From assembly GCF_000308815.1 (NCBI RefSeq), contig NZ_BAFX01000017.1, positions 1 to 64,000 of the forward strand: a stretch of 64,000 nucleotides of DNA, written 5' to 3'. Below, one piece after another: positions 42,740 through 51,384 of the stretch. A program made the position numbers and the translations under genes. Under the pieces are notes generated by a model. It was given only the letters and a program-made list of their open reading frames with translations. It did no database searches and was not told where the DNA came from. The DNA is from Nocardia concava NBRC 100430. Its GTDB lineage: Bacteria > Actinomycetota > Actinomycetes > Mycobacteriales > Mycobacteriaceae. Positions within the stretch are counted from its first letter, which is position 1. Each line of letters starts with the position of its first letter.

Positions 42740-43330
42740 TCAGTCCAGGCCGCGGGCGTCCAGCGCCTCGCCGACGCCGTCGGCCATGCGCAGTGTGCGG
42801 ATCAGTAGCGGGACCAGGAAGACGGTCGATCGCTCGATGCCGCGGGCGCGCTGGGCCGAGCGGACCAGTTCGGCCTGCTCGCGGATGACCGGGATGAATC
42901 GAATGGTCATGGCGATCAGCAGTCCGACGCGGTCGGGGCGGACACCCAGCGGCCGCAAAGGTCCCAGCGCCCGCTCGATGGTCTCGACCATGGCCGAGGT
43001 GCGTGTGGTCAGCGTCACCAGATTGGCCAGCAGGACCAGGGTGAGCAGGCGTTCCCCGACCAGGACCGCGCTCTGCCAGCCGGAGAAGATCACCTGCGCG
43101 ACCATGATCAGCGCGAGAAACGGTGCGAGCCCGAGCACCTGCCGCCCGGTGGTCCGCCACGGAATGCGAGCCACCCCATACAAACCCAGCACCACCGCGA
43201 GCGCGACGGCGAGCCACAAGATCGACGGCACGAAGAACAACGCCGTCCCCGTCGCCGCCAGTACCAGCAGCTTTGTCCCGGCGGGCACGGTATGCACCGG
43301 CGTCCGGGCGTCGTGGTACAGGCTGAGCAC
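42740..43330 (-). CDS. bioN: ECF transporter T component (BioN/CbiQ family)
   Basis: 196 residues, five or six hydrophobic helices. YHDARTPVHTVPAGTKLLVL at the start and the coupling motif with Ala-Arg-Gly (SAQRARGIE; later ALDARGLD) are those of EcfT proteins, which connect the ATPase to BioY. First gene of the bioN-bioY-bioM operon, divergent from dnaG with a 98-nt shared upstream region. I saw no clear BirA or BioQ operator there. Confidence 0.9.
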   Translation of the reverse strand: MLSLYHDARTPVHTVPAGTKLLVLAATGTALFFVPSILWLAVALAVVLGLYGVARIPWRTTGRQVLGLAPFLALIMVAQVIFSGWQSAVLVGERLLTLVLLANLVTLTTRTSAMVETIERALGPLRPLGVRPDRVGLLIAMTIRFIPVIREQAELVRSAQRARGIERSTVFLVPLLIRTLRMADGVGEALDARGLD

Positions 43331-43428
43331 CGATAGATCCTGGCATGCGCCGGAAAGGGCATTCGGTCCGGCGTCCAGGCGTGCGTCCCGGTCGAGTGTG
43401 TCTATATCGCGCGGCTAGACTCGCTGCC

Positions 43429-45333
43429 GTGGCAGGCCGTATTCCGGACCGCGATATCGCGGCGATTCGTGAACGTGTTCGGATCGAGGATGTCGTGGGG
43501 GAGTACGTGGCCCTGCGACGCGCGGGCGCCGACTCCATGAAGGGCCTGTGTCCCTTCCATGACGAGAAGTCCCCGTCCTTCCACGTCCGCCCGAATCATG
43601 GCGTGTACCACTGCTTCGGCTGCGGTGAGGGCGGCGACGCCTTCGCGTTCCTGCAGAAGATCGAGCACGTCGGCTTCGTGGAGGCCGTCGAGCAGCTGGC
43701 CGACAAGGTCGGCTACAAGATCACTTACGAGGGTGGCGGCACCTCGGTCCAGCGCGACCGCGGCACCCGCGCCCGCCTGGTCGCCGCCAATGCCGCCGCG
43801 CACGAGTTCTACATGGCGCAGCTCGGGGAGCCTCAGGCCGAGGCGGCCCGCAAGTACCTCACCGACCGCAATTTCGACCACAACGCCGCCCACCAGTTCG
43901 GCTGCGGCTACGCCCCCAGCGGTTGGGACACGCTGACAAAACACCTGCTGCGCAAGGGTTTCGACTTCAAGGAGCTGGAGGCCGCGGGCCTGTCCAAGCA
44001 GGGCCAGCGCGGCCCCATGGACCGCTTCCACCGTCGCCTGCTGTGGCCCATCCGCAATCTCGGCGGTGAGGTCATCGGCTTCGGCGCGCGCCGGCTGTAC
44101 GACGACGACACCATGACCGCCAAGTACATCAACACCTCGGAAACGTTGCTGTACAAGAAGTCTCAGGTGCTGTTCGGCCTGGACCTGGCCAAGCGCGAGA
44201 TCGCCAAGGGTCATCAGGCGGTCGTCGTCGAGGGCTACACCGACGTCATGGCCATGCACCTGTCCGGCGTCAAGACCGCCGTCGCCTCGTGCGGCACCGC
44301 CTTCGGCGACGAACACCTCGCGATCCTGCGTCGCCTGCTCATGGACGACAACTTCTGGCGCGGCGAGATCATCTACACCTTCGACGGCGACGCCGCCGGC
44401 CAGGCCGCCGCCCTGAAGGCCTTCTCCGGTGACCAGAAACTCGCTGGACAGACCTACATCGCCGTGGCCCCCGACGGCCTCGACCCGTGCGAGCTCCGCC
44501 AGCGCAATGGTGACGGCGCGGTCCGCGACCTGGTCGCCCGCCGAGTCCCGTTGTACGAGTTCGTCATCCGCGGCCTGCTCGCCGAACACAACCTGGATTC
44601 CCCCGAGGGCCAGGTCGAGGCCCTGCGCCGCGCGGTCCCCGTCGTCGCCCAGATCAAGGACTTCGCCCTCCGCAAGGCCTACGCCACCAAGCTGGCCGGC
44701 TGGGTCGGCTGGGACGACATCCAGCAGGTCGTGCGCCGCGTCGGCGACGAGGCCCGCAAGGGCGCCCGCGGCGGCAACACCAAACCCGGCATCCCCGAAC
44801 GCCAACCGCGCCCGGAAGTCGCCGAGATCGCCCCCGCGCGCCCCAACGACCCCACCCTGCTCCCGCAGCGCCAAACCCTCGCCGCCGCACTGCAATACCC
44901 GGCCTTCGCGGGCCCGGTCTTCGACTCCCTCGAGCCCGACGCCTTCACCCACCCGGCCTACATCACCGTCCGCGCCGCCATCCTCGAGGCCGGCGGCACC
45001 GCCAGCGGCCTGACGGGCGCCGAATGGGTCTCGGTCGTCGCCGACAACACCGACGACCTCACCATGCGCGCGCTGGTCTCCGAACTCGCCGCCGAACCCC
45101 TCCCGGTCAAATCCGCCGACGACATCCCCCGCTTCGTCACCGGCATCATCGCCCGCACCCAGGAATCCTGGGTAGGCCGCCAGATCGCCGAGCTGAAGTC
45201 CAAACTCCAGCGCATCTCCTCAACCGAACAGCCCGACGCCTACATGGCCCTGTTCGGCGACCTGGTCGCCCTCGAGCAATACCGAAAGAGCCTCCTCACC
45301 CAGGCCATGGGCAACTCCGCCGACTTCGCCTAG
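43429..45333 (+). CDS. dnaG: DNA primase
   Basis: 634 residues. Zinc-binding CHC2 domain (CPFHDEKSPSFHV, HCFGCGEGGDAF, first Cys at residue 41), the RNA polymerase-like core (KSQVLFGLDLAKREI), TOPRIM motifs VVVEGYTDVMAMH and YTFDGDAAGQ, and a C-terminal DnaB-binding region. Start GTG at 43429 (VAGRIPDRDIAAIRERV) fits the family; the open frame goes further back without similarity. Essential replication gene, next to bioN in divergent orientation. Confidence 0.95.
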   Translation: MAGRIPDRDIAAIRERVRIEDVVGEYVALRRAGADSMKGLCPFHDEKSPSFHVRPNHGVYHCFGCGEGGDAFAFLQKIEHVGFVEAVEQLADKVGYKITYEGGGTSVQRDRGTRARLVAANAAAHEFYMAQLGEPQAEAARKYLTDRNFDHNAAHQFGCGYAPSGWDTLTKHLLRKGFDFKELEAAGLSKQGQRGPMDRFHRRLLWPIRNLGGEVIGFGARRLYDDDTMTAKYINTSETLLYKKSQVLFGLDLAKREIAKGHQAVVVEGYTDVMAMHLSGVKTAVASCGTAFGDEHLAILRRLLMDDNFWRGEIIYTFDGDAAGQAAALKAFSGDQKLAGQTYIAVAPDGLDPCELRQRNGDGAVRDLVARRVPLYEFVIRGLLAEHNLDSPEGQVEALRRAVPVVAQIKDFALRKAYATKLAGWVGWDDIQQVVRRVGDEARKGARGGNTKPGIPERQPRPEVAEIAPARPNDPTLLPQRQTLAAALQYPAFAGPVFDSLEPDAFTHPAYITVRAAILEAGGTASGLTGAEWVSVVADNTDDLTMRALVSELAAEPLPVKSADDIPRFVTGIIARTQESWVGRQIAELKSKLQRISSTEQPDAYMALFGDLVALEQYRKSLLTQAMGNSADFA

Positions 45334-45339
45334 ACAGCC

Positions 45340-45382
45340 GAAACCTGCCGACCGTTAATCGGCAGGTTTCTGTTTCGAGTAC
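45340..45382 (+). terminator. dnaG terminator formed by a tRNA-Asn gene fragment
   Basis: GAAACCTGCCGA (45340-45351) and TCGGCAGGTTTC (45359-45370) form a 12-bp stem with a 7-nt loop, followed by TGTTTCG. The stretch 45347-45382 is at the same time a 36-nt copy, three mismatches, of positions 45880-45915 of the intact tRNA-Asn, from the anticodon stem into the T arm. The identical core GTTAATCGGCAGGTTTCTG is 19 nt. Confidence 0.85.
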
Positions 45383-45420
45383 CTTCGAGTGCCGGGGGCA
45401 AGGGGCGAAGCCCCAATCCC

Positions 45421-45666
45421 TCAGCGGCGCAGCTGATCCTGCGGCACGAGGATCGTGGTGCGCTCGTCCAGCGGCACCATCGGTTCCAGCTTCGGCTGGG
45501 TGCTCAGCTTGTCCGAGAGCTTCTGCCGACCCATCATCACGACCTTCCGTGTGACAGGGCTCTCGCTGATCGCGCGGGTCGTCTTACTGATCTGTTCATA
45601 CCGAGCCCGCCCGGCCTTGGCGCCCAGCACATACCCAGCCGCCACACCGATGATCAACCGCAGCAT
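45421..45666 (-). CDS. Small conserved membrane-associated protein (Rv2342-like)
   Basis: 81 residues from the ATG at 45666, preceded by GGGAGC. N-terminal hydrophobic glycine-rich segment LRLIIGVAAGYVLGAKAGRA, then basic YEQISKTTRAISESPVTRK. This YtxH-like pattern is common in actinobacteria, and a small convergent gene sits at the same place next to dnaG in mycobacteria. Function unknown. The longer frame upstream (to 45720) is unlikely. Confidence 0.7.
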   Translation of the reverse strand: MLRLIIGVAAGYVLGAKAGRARYEQISKTTRAISESPVTRKVVMMGRQKLSDKLSTQPKLEPMVPLDERTTILVPQDQLRR

Positions 45667-45853
45667 CCCGAGAAGCTCCCTCCATAGACCATTCCGCCCC
45701 CACATCCTGCCCGACCCCACCCCCTACTGTCGATCCGGCACCCCGTCTCCCAAACCGCAATGTTCCTGCAGGTAGAGCCGCGATTTGGGAACTGTACAAC
45801 CGATACGCTAAAGTTTTCTCCGGCCGGTCCGGAAGGGCCAGCCAGGGAAACAA

Positions 45854-45926
45854 TCCCCTATAGCTCAATTGGCAGAGCAGCCGACTGTTAATCGGCAGGT
45901 TTCTGGTTCGAGTCCAGATGGGGGAG
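45854..45926 (+). tRNA. tRNA-Asn (anticodon GUU)
   Basis: 73 nt with full cloverleaf: acceptor TCCCCTA pairing with TGGGGGA, D arm TAGCTCAATTGGCAGAGCA, anticodon stem CCGAC/... with loop CTGTTAA, T arm CTGG-TTCGAGT-CCAG, discriminator G. CCA is not encoded. Confidence 0.97.
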
Positions 45927-45930
45927 CAAG

Positions 45931-45970
45931 AATAAGCCCTTGACCAGGATATCTGGTCAAGGGCTTTATT
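45931..45970 (+). terminator. tRNA-Asn terminator
   Basis: AATAAGCCCTTGACCAG and CTGGTCAAGGGCTTTATT form a stem of 17 bp with one bulge just behind the tRNA, ending in TTTATTCG. Confidence 0.9.
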
Positions 45971-46021
45971 CGTTTGGCGTGCCGTCCCCGCCGCAACGAC
46001 TTATCGGGCATGATCGAAAAC

Positions 46022-46171
46022 ATGAGCGAAGATCTGGACCCTAGGCAGTACATGCCCGTCTGGTCGAACCCGGCGATCGACAATCCGGTCCTGCCGATCG
46101 AGAACCCCCAGTCGCCGACGACACACGACTACGCGGTCTTCCGGGCGGCGGCCCCAACCGACGACTGCTAG
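46022..46171 (+). CDS. Possible small hypothetical protein
   Basis: 49 residues (MSEDLDPRQYMPVWSNPAID onward), Pro- and Asp-rich, ending in Cys. No clear ribosome-binding site and no recognised family. It could be a real small gene or a remnant left beside the tRNA. Kept only because nothing else occupies 45971-46242. Confidence 0.3.
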   Translation: MSEDLDPRQYMPVWSNPAIDNPVLPIENPQSPTTHDYAVFRAAAPTDDC

Positions 46172-46242
46172 AAAATCGTTTGCGTGGGCGCTCGGCTCCA
46201 CGGAAGATCCTCTCGCCAAGGACAATTCGCAGAGAGGTAGCC

Positions 46243-47106
46243 GTGAACCAGAGGGCGTTTCGATTCGGTGCGAGCCTGACCGCGTCGCAGTCACGATCGC
46301 AGTGGCAACAGGCGGCCGGTGAAATCGAAGCCCTGGGTTACGACACCCTGCTGGTACCCGATCATCTGGGCATGGTCGCGCCGCTGCCCGCGCTGGTTTC
46401 GGCGGCAGCGGTAACGGACCGAATTCGGCTGGGCACCTTCGTACTCAACGCGGGATTCAGTCGAGCGGCGCTACTGGCCCGCGATGTCGCCGGGGTCGAT
46501 CAGCTGATCGACGGCCGCCTCGAGCTCGGGTTGGGTGCCGGGTTCGCGCGTTCGGAATTCGAGGCCGCCGGTCTTGAATTCCCCAGCGCGGGCGGCCGAA
46601 TCGATCATCTGGAGTCCACCGTCACCGGGTTGCGGGCGTTGCTGGCCGACCCCGACCACCACCCGCGTCCGGTCCAGCAGCGAATCCCGCTGGTGATCGC
46701 GGGTCAGGGCGACAGGTTATTGCGACTGGCCGCCCGCCACGCCGACATCGTCGGCATTTCCGGAGCCCGGCCGGGTACCGATCCGACGCAGAAGGGCACT
46801 CTCGCCGAGCGTGTCGCGCTGATCCGTACTGCCGCCGCCGACCGATTCGCCGAACTGGAGCTGAATCTCATGGTGATCGGCCTGCACGTGGTCGGGACCG
46901 GGCCGGCGGACCTGAGCTTGGCGAGGATGTTCTACCCGGATCTGACCGACGCGGAGCTGCTGACGGTGCCCGGCGTCCTGCACGGCACCCCGGACCAGAT
47001 CGCCGACACGCTGCACCGCTATCGCGAAACCTTCGGAATCACCTATTTCACGATTCCCGGTCACTGTGCACAGGCGTTCGCGAAAGTGATCCCCCACCTG
47101 CGCTAG
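46243..47106 (+). CDS. LLM-class, F420-dependent-type oxidoreductase
   Basis: 287 residues. Luciferase-like TIM barrel: FRFGASLTASQSRSQWQQAA, GYDTLLVPDHLGMVAPLPAL, RIRLGTFVLNAGFSRAALLA, and LELGLGAGFARSEFEAAGLE are the TIGR03621-like mycobacterial set. Such enzymes use F420 (or flavin) to reduce or oxidise diverse substrates, unknown here. The GTG at 46243 has AGAGAGG upstream. It stands alone. Confidence 0.85.
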   Translation: MNQRAFRFGASLTASQSRSQWQQAAGEIEALGYDTLLVPDHLGMVAPLPALVSAAAVTDRIRLGTFVLNAGFSRAALLARDVAGVDQLIDGRLELGLGAGFARSEFEAAGLEFPSAGGRIDHLESTVTGLRALLADPDHHPRPVQQRIPLVIAGQGDRLLRLAARHADIVGISGARPGTDPTQKGTLAERVALIRTAAADRFAELELNLMVIGLHVVGTGPADLSLARMFYPDLTDAELLTVPGVLHGTPDQIADTLHRYRETFGITYFTIPGHCAQAFAKVIPHLR

Positions 47107-47271
47107 CCCGCCGCGCTATTTCTGCTCCGGTATGTCGCACCCGCTATTTCAGACCGGTCGGTTGGTTTTGTGTTAGCAATAGCGAGCAATCGATCTGAGT
47201 GTGTGTCCCCAATTCACGGAAGTGTCGGGGCTCGACGCGCCGGCACTCCATCCCGAATGAGAGGCGAGCGC

Positions 47272-47862
47272 ATGCAGTTCAGGAAATTTGCCGCGATGTC
47301 GTTGCTGACCATCGCTGCCACCGTCGTCGCCACCGCCACCGCGCACGGTGAGGCGGAGCGGCCGCTGGTGGTGGGCGGTCAGGATCACGGCCTGGCGTAC
47401 ACCTCGACGCTGTCCGAGGATCACCAGGGCGTGGTCACGCACCTCAGCGCCGGCAAATTCGAATTGTCGGATGATCAGTCGCTGGTCACCGTCTCAGCTC
47501 CCGACGGCACCGTGGTCGAGCAGATCCCCACCGACTACGAACTCAGCGGCTACCCGGTCCAGCTTCGCGCCGAGGTCTCCGACGACGGCTCGACTCTCAC
47601 CGTCTGGCCGACGGACAGCCGCGGCCCGGTCAGTGAGTCCACCTACAACGACGGCGTCCGGGAAGTGCAGGCCCAGGCCCAGCTCAAGGACATCGGCGTC
47701 ATCGGCTGTATCGCCGGCGGCGCGGTGGGCGTCGCCCTCTTCGGCGCGATCGGCACGGTCCTCGGCCTCATCGCCCTGATCGTCGGCGCTATCCCCGGCC
47801 TCTTCATCGGTATGGTCGCCGGCGCCGTAATCGGCTGCGTCGTAGGCTTCTTCGTCATCTGA
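47272..47862 (+). CDS. Exported protein with C-terminal glycine-rich membrane hairpin
   Basis: 196 residues. Signal peptide MQFRKFAAMSLLTIAATVVA (cleavage near TAHGEA), a beta-rich domain (HQGVVTHLSAGKFELSDDQS, VTVSAPDGTVVEQIPTDYEL) and a C-terminal pair of Gly-rich hydrophobic helices (GCIAGGAVGVALFGAIGTVL, GAIPGLFIGMVAGAVIGCVV). This type is frequent in Nocardia and Rhodococcus but has no known function. AGAGGCGAG upstream of ATG 47272 decides the start. Confidence 0.7.
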   Translation: MQFRKFAAMSLLTIAATVVATATAHGEAERPLVVGGQDHGLAYTSTLSEDHQGVVTHLSAGKFELSDDQSLVTVSAPDGTVVEQIPTDYELSGYPVQLRAEVSDDGSTLTVWPTDSRGPVSESTYNDGVREVQAQAQLKDIGVIGCIAGGAVGVALFGAIGTVLGLIALIVGAIPGLFIGMVAGAVIGCVVGFFVI

Positions 47863-47890
47863 CGCCAGCCGCCGCACTCGTGTGAACAGG

Positions 47891-47927
47891 ATTCAGCCCC
47901 TGCCAACGATGTTGGTAGGGGCTGAAT
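47891..47927 (+). terminator. Terminator behind the exported protein
   Basis: ATTCAGCCCCTGCCAAC pairs with GTTGGTAGGGGCTGAAT over 17 bp (one G-U) around GAT. About 30 nt behind the stop. Confidence 0.88.
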
Positions 47928-48125
47928 TCGTATCCGGTCGAAACCGGTTGGCTCGTGGCCGAGAAGGTGGCGCTGATCCACCGCGGATACTGGTGGTCTG
48001 CCCCCCTTCGGCAGGCCGCCAGGCCCAGCGGCTCAGCTCGTCAAAGATTAGGTGCGCGTATAGATTCTGGTCGACCGGATCTGCGACGGACCGGTGATCG
48101 ATTTGCGACGAGAGGGGGGCACCGG

Positions 48126-49100
48126 GTGTTGGCCGTAGCGGTAGCGAGCGATACGACATCCACGGTGTCGAAGGACGACAGACCGGCGTACTGGCGGGAG
48201 CACGTTGCGGCGAATCAGGGCGGTGCGCGCATCGACTTCAACGACTGGCCGAATTTCCATGGCGCGCTGAGGGTTCAGCGGCTGGAGAACTTTCGACTGG
48301 GCGATTTCCAGAATGTGGACTTCGTTTCCACCGCGATCTCCTACGAGCGCACGGCGGCGGAGATCGACGCCGACGGCGATCGCAGTACGCGGTTGCTCAT
48401 TCCGCGCAGCGGAGTCCTGGGTGTTGAACAACATGGCAGGCGAGTACGGTTGCGGCCCGGTCAGATGGGTGTCATCGACTGGGGGCAGCGCATGGTGCTC
48501 TCGCACGGCGACAACGCGCACGCCTGGATTCTCAATGTCCCGGCCGATTCGCTGCGGCTGGGTCCGGGCGGGCCGCCGCATCTCGAGCTGGACTCGACCG
48601 ACCCGTTGCCGGGGTCGGTACTGGTTCTGGCCGAACAGCTTTCCCGCCTGGGCGACAAACTGACGCCCGATCAGTTCCTCCGGATCAGCATGCACTGGGC
48701 GGGATTGCTCGCCGCGGCGCTGGACGAGCGCAGGGTAGCCGAGGAATCGAAATTCGCTGCGATTTCCCGTGATGCGCGCTTACATATCCAGAGGTACTCC
48801 GATGATCCGCGGCTGACGGTGGATGCGGTCGCGCGCCACCTCGGTATCAGCAGGCGTCAACTCGAGCGTGCGATGCGCGATTTCGGTGCTTCCCCGCACA
48901 CTTACTTGCTCGCCACGCGCCTGGAGCGGGCGGTGAACCGGCTGACCGATGCCCGGAACAGCGGGCGCAGGATCGCTGATATCGCGTACGACAGTGGGTT
49001 TGTCGCCTTGTCCGCGTTCAACAGGGCCTGCCGTGACAAGTACGGAACGTCTCCCGGTCGGCTACGGCAACGCGGCCTGTCGTCGGTGTCCTCACGCTGA
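48126..49100 (+). CDS. AraC-family transcriptional regulator
   Basis: 324 residues. N-terminal cupin-like sensing part (TRLLIPRSGVLGVEQHGRRV, GQRMVLSHGDNAHAWILNVP) and C-terminal double helix-turn-helix: LTVDAVARHLGISRRQLERA and RIADIAYDSGFVALSAFNRA, then KYGTSPGRLRQ. GTG at 48126 is preceded by GAGAGGGG. Convergent with the acyl-CoA oxidase-like gene, so the regulated genes are not obvious. Confidence 0.88.
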   Translation: MLAVAVASDTTSTVSKDDRPAYWREHVAANQGGARIDFNDWPNFHGALRVQRLENFRLGDFQNVDFVSTAISYERTAAEIDADGDRSTRLLIPRSGVLGVEQHGRRVRLRPGQMGVIDWGQRMVLSHGDNAHAWILNVPADSLRLGPGGPPHLELDSTDPLPGSVLVLAEQLSRLGDKLTPDQFLRISMHWAGLLAAALDERRVAEESKFAAISRDARLHIQRYSDDPRLTVDAVARHLGISRRQLERAMRDFGASPHTYLLATRLERAVNRLTDARNSGRRIADIAYDSGFVALSAFNRACRDKYGTSPGRLRQRGLSSVSSR

Positions 49101-49104
49101 AAGC

Positions 49105-49149
49105 CGTTGCTGGACAGGGCCCACACGCCCGGCCCTGTCCAGCAACGGG
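49105..49149. terminator. Bidirectional terminator between AraC gene and acyl-CoA oxidase-like gene
   Basis: A perfect 18-bp stem: CCGTTGCTGGACAGGGCC (49105-49122) with 49132-49149, loop of 9 nt, between two convergent stops (49100 and 49155). Confidence 0.88.
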
Positions 49150-49154
49150 CTGGA

Positions 49155-50924
49155 TCAGCGGCGGCGCGGGTCGGCGCAGCGGGATTCCCAGGCGGCCGGG
49201 AGGTCGTCGGAAAGGACCGGGGCGGCTAGGGTTTCGTCGTCTAGGCCGAAGGCGTCCAGCAGTGCGGGCAGGTGCTCGGCGAGGGTGTCGAGCGCGTGGC
49301 GGAGCTGCTGTTTGATCGTGTCGACCGCGGCGAGGTCGAGCAGGCCGTGGCTGAGGTACCAGAGTGCGTGCTGGTCGAGGTAGTTCAGTGTGAAGACCTC
49401 ACGCACGGCGGCGATTTCGGGGTGGTCGGAGTATCGGTGCAGTGCCTGTAGGGCTTCCTCGGCCGAGTAGGCCTCGGCGAGGGCGAGCGCTTCGGGGATG
49501 ACGGCGAGTCGGCCTTCGAGTCCGGGCGTGGCCAGATACTGCTGGGTTTCCTCGACGATGGTGAGGGTGCGGGCGTTGAAAAGGCTCATCCGATCGCCCG
49601 GGTCGCCCGGGTCGTGGACCCCGGCCTCGGGCGGCATTTTCCCGGCGAGGTGTTTGGCCAGGACGCGCCCGGCCACCGAGCCCAGGACGTGGCAGTCGCC
49701 TTCGCCGGTGATCGCGGCGTGGCATACGCCGATGTAGTCGGAAACCCGGTTGGCGCTGAACATTCCCTGCGCGCCCATTCGGATACGACAGTGGGTGACG
49801 GTGTCGAGGGCATGGAGCTGGATGAAATGCTTGGCCAGCATCACCGAGACGACGGTGTCGCGGCTGGTGAGGTCCGCCTTGGCCAGCGAAGTCTTCACCG
49901 CGTTGCCGTAGATGGTGCGGGCCAGGGTGCCCGCGAGGTCGGTGAGCAGGGTGTCGCGCACGTGCGGCAGTTCGGCCATGAACGGGGTGTCCGAGGGCGT
50001 CAGCGGCACAACGCGTTTGGCGGCGTAGCGCAGCGCGATGTAGAGCGAGGCGCGGGCGGCGGCGTTCAGACAGGAGGACAGCGCGAGCCGGCCGACGGTG
50101 AGCTGGCTGATGGCCGAGGCGAACGAGCGTCTGCGGCTGTCCTCGTCGCGCCAGGTCAGCACGCCGTTGTCGTCGATGGTGGCGAGATCGTTGCTCAGCC
50201 AGGCGCTGCGATCGACCTTGAGTTTGTCGAAGGCGATGACGGAGTTGTCCATGATGACCAGCGGCTGATGGTCGAGCTGAGTGATCGTCACACCGGGTGC
50301 GGGGGTCCCGTCGGCGCCGCGTAGTCGCGCCGCGAACAGATGCACGCCCTGGTCGACACCGGCGGCGTCGATGAAGCGGGCGCCGACCACGCAGACCCGT
50401 GCCACCGGGATGCCGACGCTGGGCATGAACTTGCGGTCCCGCGGGGTGGGGGTGTCGATGACGAACCCGTCACCGTCCCAGGTCGCGCGGGTCTGCATGA
50501 ACTGGATGTTGGATCCGCATCCGTATTCGGTGAGCAGCATGACGCCGACACTGGAGCCGTCGTCGAGATCGGCGAGATACGGTGCGGCCGAGTCGATGTC
50601 GGTGAGGGTGGACAGGCTGCCCGAGGCCAGGTTGTAGTGGCCGGAGATCAGCGGAATCAGGTCGGTCGCCAGCACGGCCGACCAGTCGAAGACGGCGAAC
50701 AGCCGCGGCAGGTCGGTGGCGATGTCCCGGGTGCTGCCGACCTCGGCGACCAGGTTGTGCAACTGGTCGTAGGCGTTCTGGCGGCGTTGTTCCTGGCTCT
50801 GGGCCTCGGTGACGAAGTAGGCGGGGTTGCTCAGGATCTTTTGCAGGTGCTGGTCGAATTCCAGGCTGCCGTGGCGGATGACCTCGGCCAGCGAGGTCCG
50901 CTCTTGGTGCGCGGGAGTGTGCAT
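49155..50924 (-). CDS. Acyl-CoA oxidase/dehydrogenase-like flavoprotein
   Basis: 589 residues. Middle domain LLTEYGCGSNIQFMQTRATW (flavin contact) and C-terminal CRIRMGAQGMFSANRVSDYI then AAITGEGDCHVLGSVAGRVL, the place of the catalytic Glu in acyl-CoA oxidases (xFEGDxxVL). The length, longer than most acyl-CoA dehydrogenases, also points to the oxidase branch. It would introduce the 2,3 double bond into an acyl-CoA or acyl-carrier substrate. AGGAGA lies upstream of ATG 50924. No CoA-ligase is adjacent; the FAAL at 59165 is 8 kb away. Confidence 0.8.
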   Translation of the reverse strand: MHTPAHQERTSLAEVIRHGSLEFDQHLQKILSNPAYFVTEAQSQEQRRQNAYDQLHNLVAEVGSTRDIATDLPRLFAVFDWSAVLATDLIPLISGHYNLASGSLSTLTDIDSAAPYLADLDDGSSVGVMLLTEYGCGSNIQFMQTRATWDGDGFVIDTPTPRDRKFMPSVGIPVARVCVVGARFIDAAGVDQGVHLFAARLRGADGTPAPGVTITQLDHQPLVIMDNSVIAFDKLKVDRSAWLSNDLATIDDNGVLTWRDEDSRRRSFASAISQLTVGRLALSSCLNAAARASLYIALRYAAKRVVPLTPSDTPFMAELPHVRDTLLTDLAGTLARTIYGNAVKTSLAKADLTSRDTVVSVMLAKHFIQLHALDTVTHCRIRMGAQGMFSANRVSDYIGVCHAAITGEGDCHVLGSVAGRVLAKHLAGKMPPEAGVHDPGDPGDRMSLFNARTLTIVEETQQYLATPGLEGRLAVIPEALALAEAYSAEEALQALHRYSDHPEIAAVREVFTLNYLDQHALWYLSHGLLDLAAVDTIKQQLRHALDTLAEHLPALLDAFGLDDETLAAPVLSDDLPAAWESRCADPRRR

Positions 50925-51384
50925 GATCCGTCTCCTACTCATTTACTCGGTCCCACCGGCCATTGGTCCGCCGGGGGCATAGGAGGTGCTCGCCGCGCTC
51001 GGGCGCGCCGGGCCCGCCGTTGGCAGGGTGGCGGGGCTGGAGGCTGGAGCTGGGCGATTACCTGTCAGAAGCTCGACGCATCACGCACCTTCACAGGACC
51101 TCCCGGCCGCACGCGGCGGAGGAGAAAGGTGCGGATTGCCGACCGGATCGGGTCGGCGGACAGGAGTTCGGAAGTGCGCGGGCTACCACAGCGCGAAAGC
51201 GCTGGTACGCCAACGTCGCGGGCGGATCCGTACGCCGGATCCGTTGCCGCGGTGTCGCCTTCGGCCCGCTAGTCACGAATTGTAGTGTTGCACAAATTGT
51301 CTGAATATTCGCGGTGAACTTTCCCAGCGATGGGCCGGAGACACGCCGGATCGATGTCTTCTATCGGTCGATAGACAGCGGTGC
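50925..51384. other. 460-nt gap with weak signals only
   Basis: No gene is convincing here; open frames on both strands have arginine-rich, non-family translations. Near the right end lie an AT-rich imperfect palindrome AATTGT...ACAAATT (51278-51298) and a 16-nt inverted repeat TCTATCG-GT-CGATAGA (51360-51375) that may end transcription of the P450 gene. Confidence 0.4.

Noticed and set aside
45383..45853. Mobile element between the two tRNA-Asn sequences
   Set aside because: Only about 470 nt with one small conserved gene; no integrase, no inverted repeats. Only a scar is supported.
50963..51304. Open frame in the gap before the P450
   Set aside because: Composition is that of random high-GC DNA (Arg, Gly, Ala rich), no ribosome-binding site, overlaps other equally open frames.
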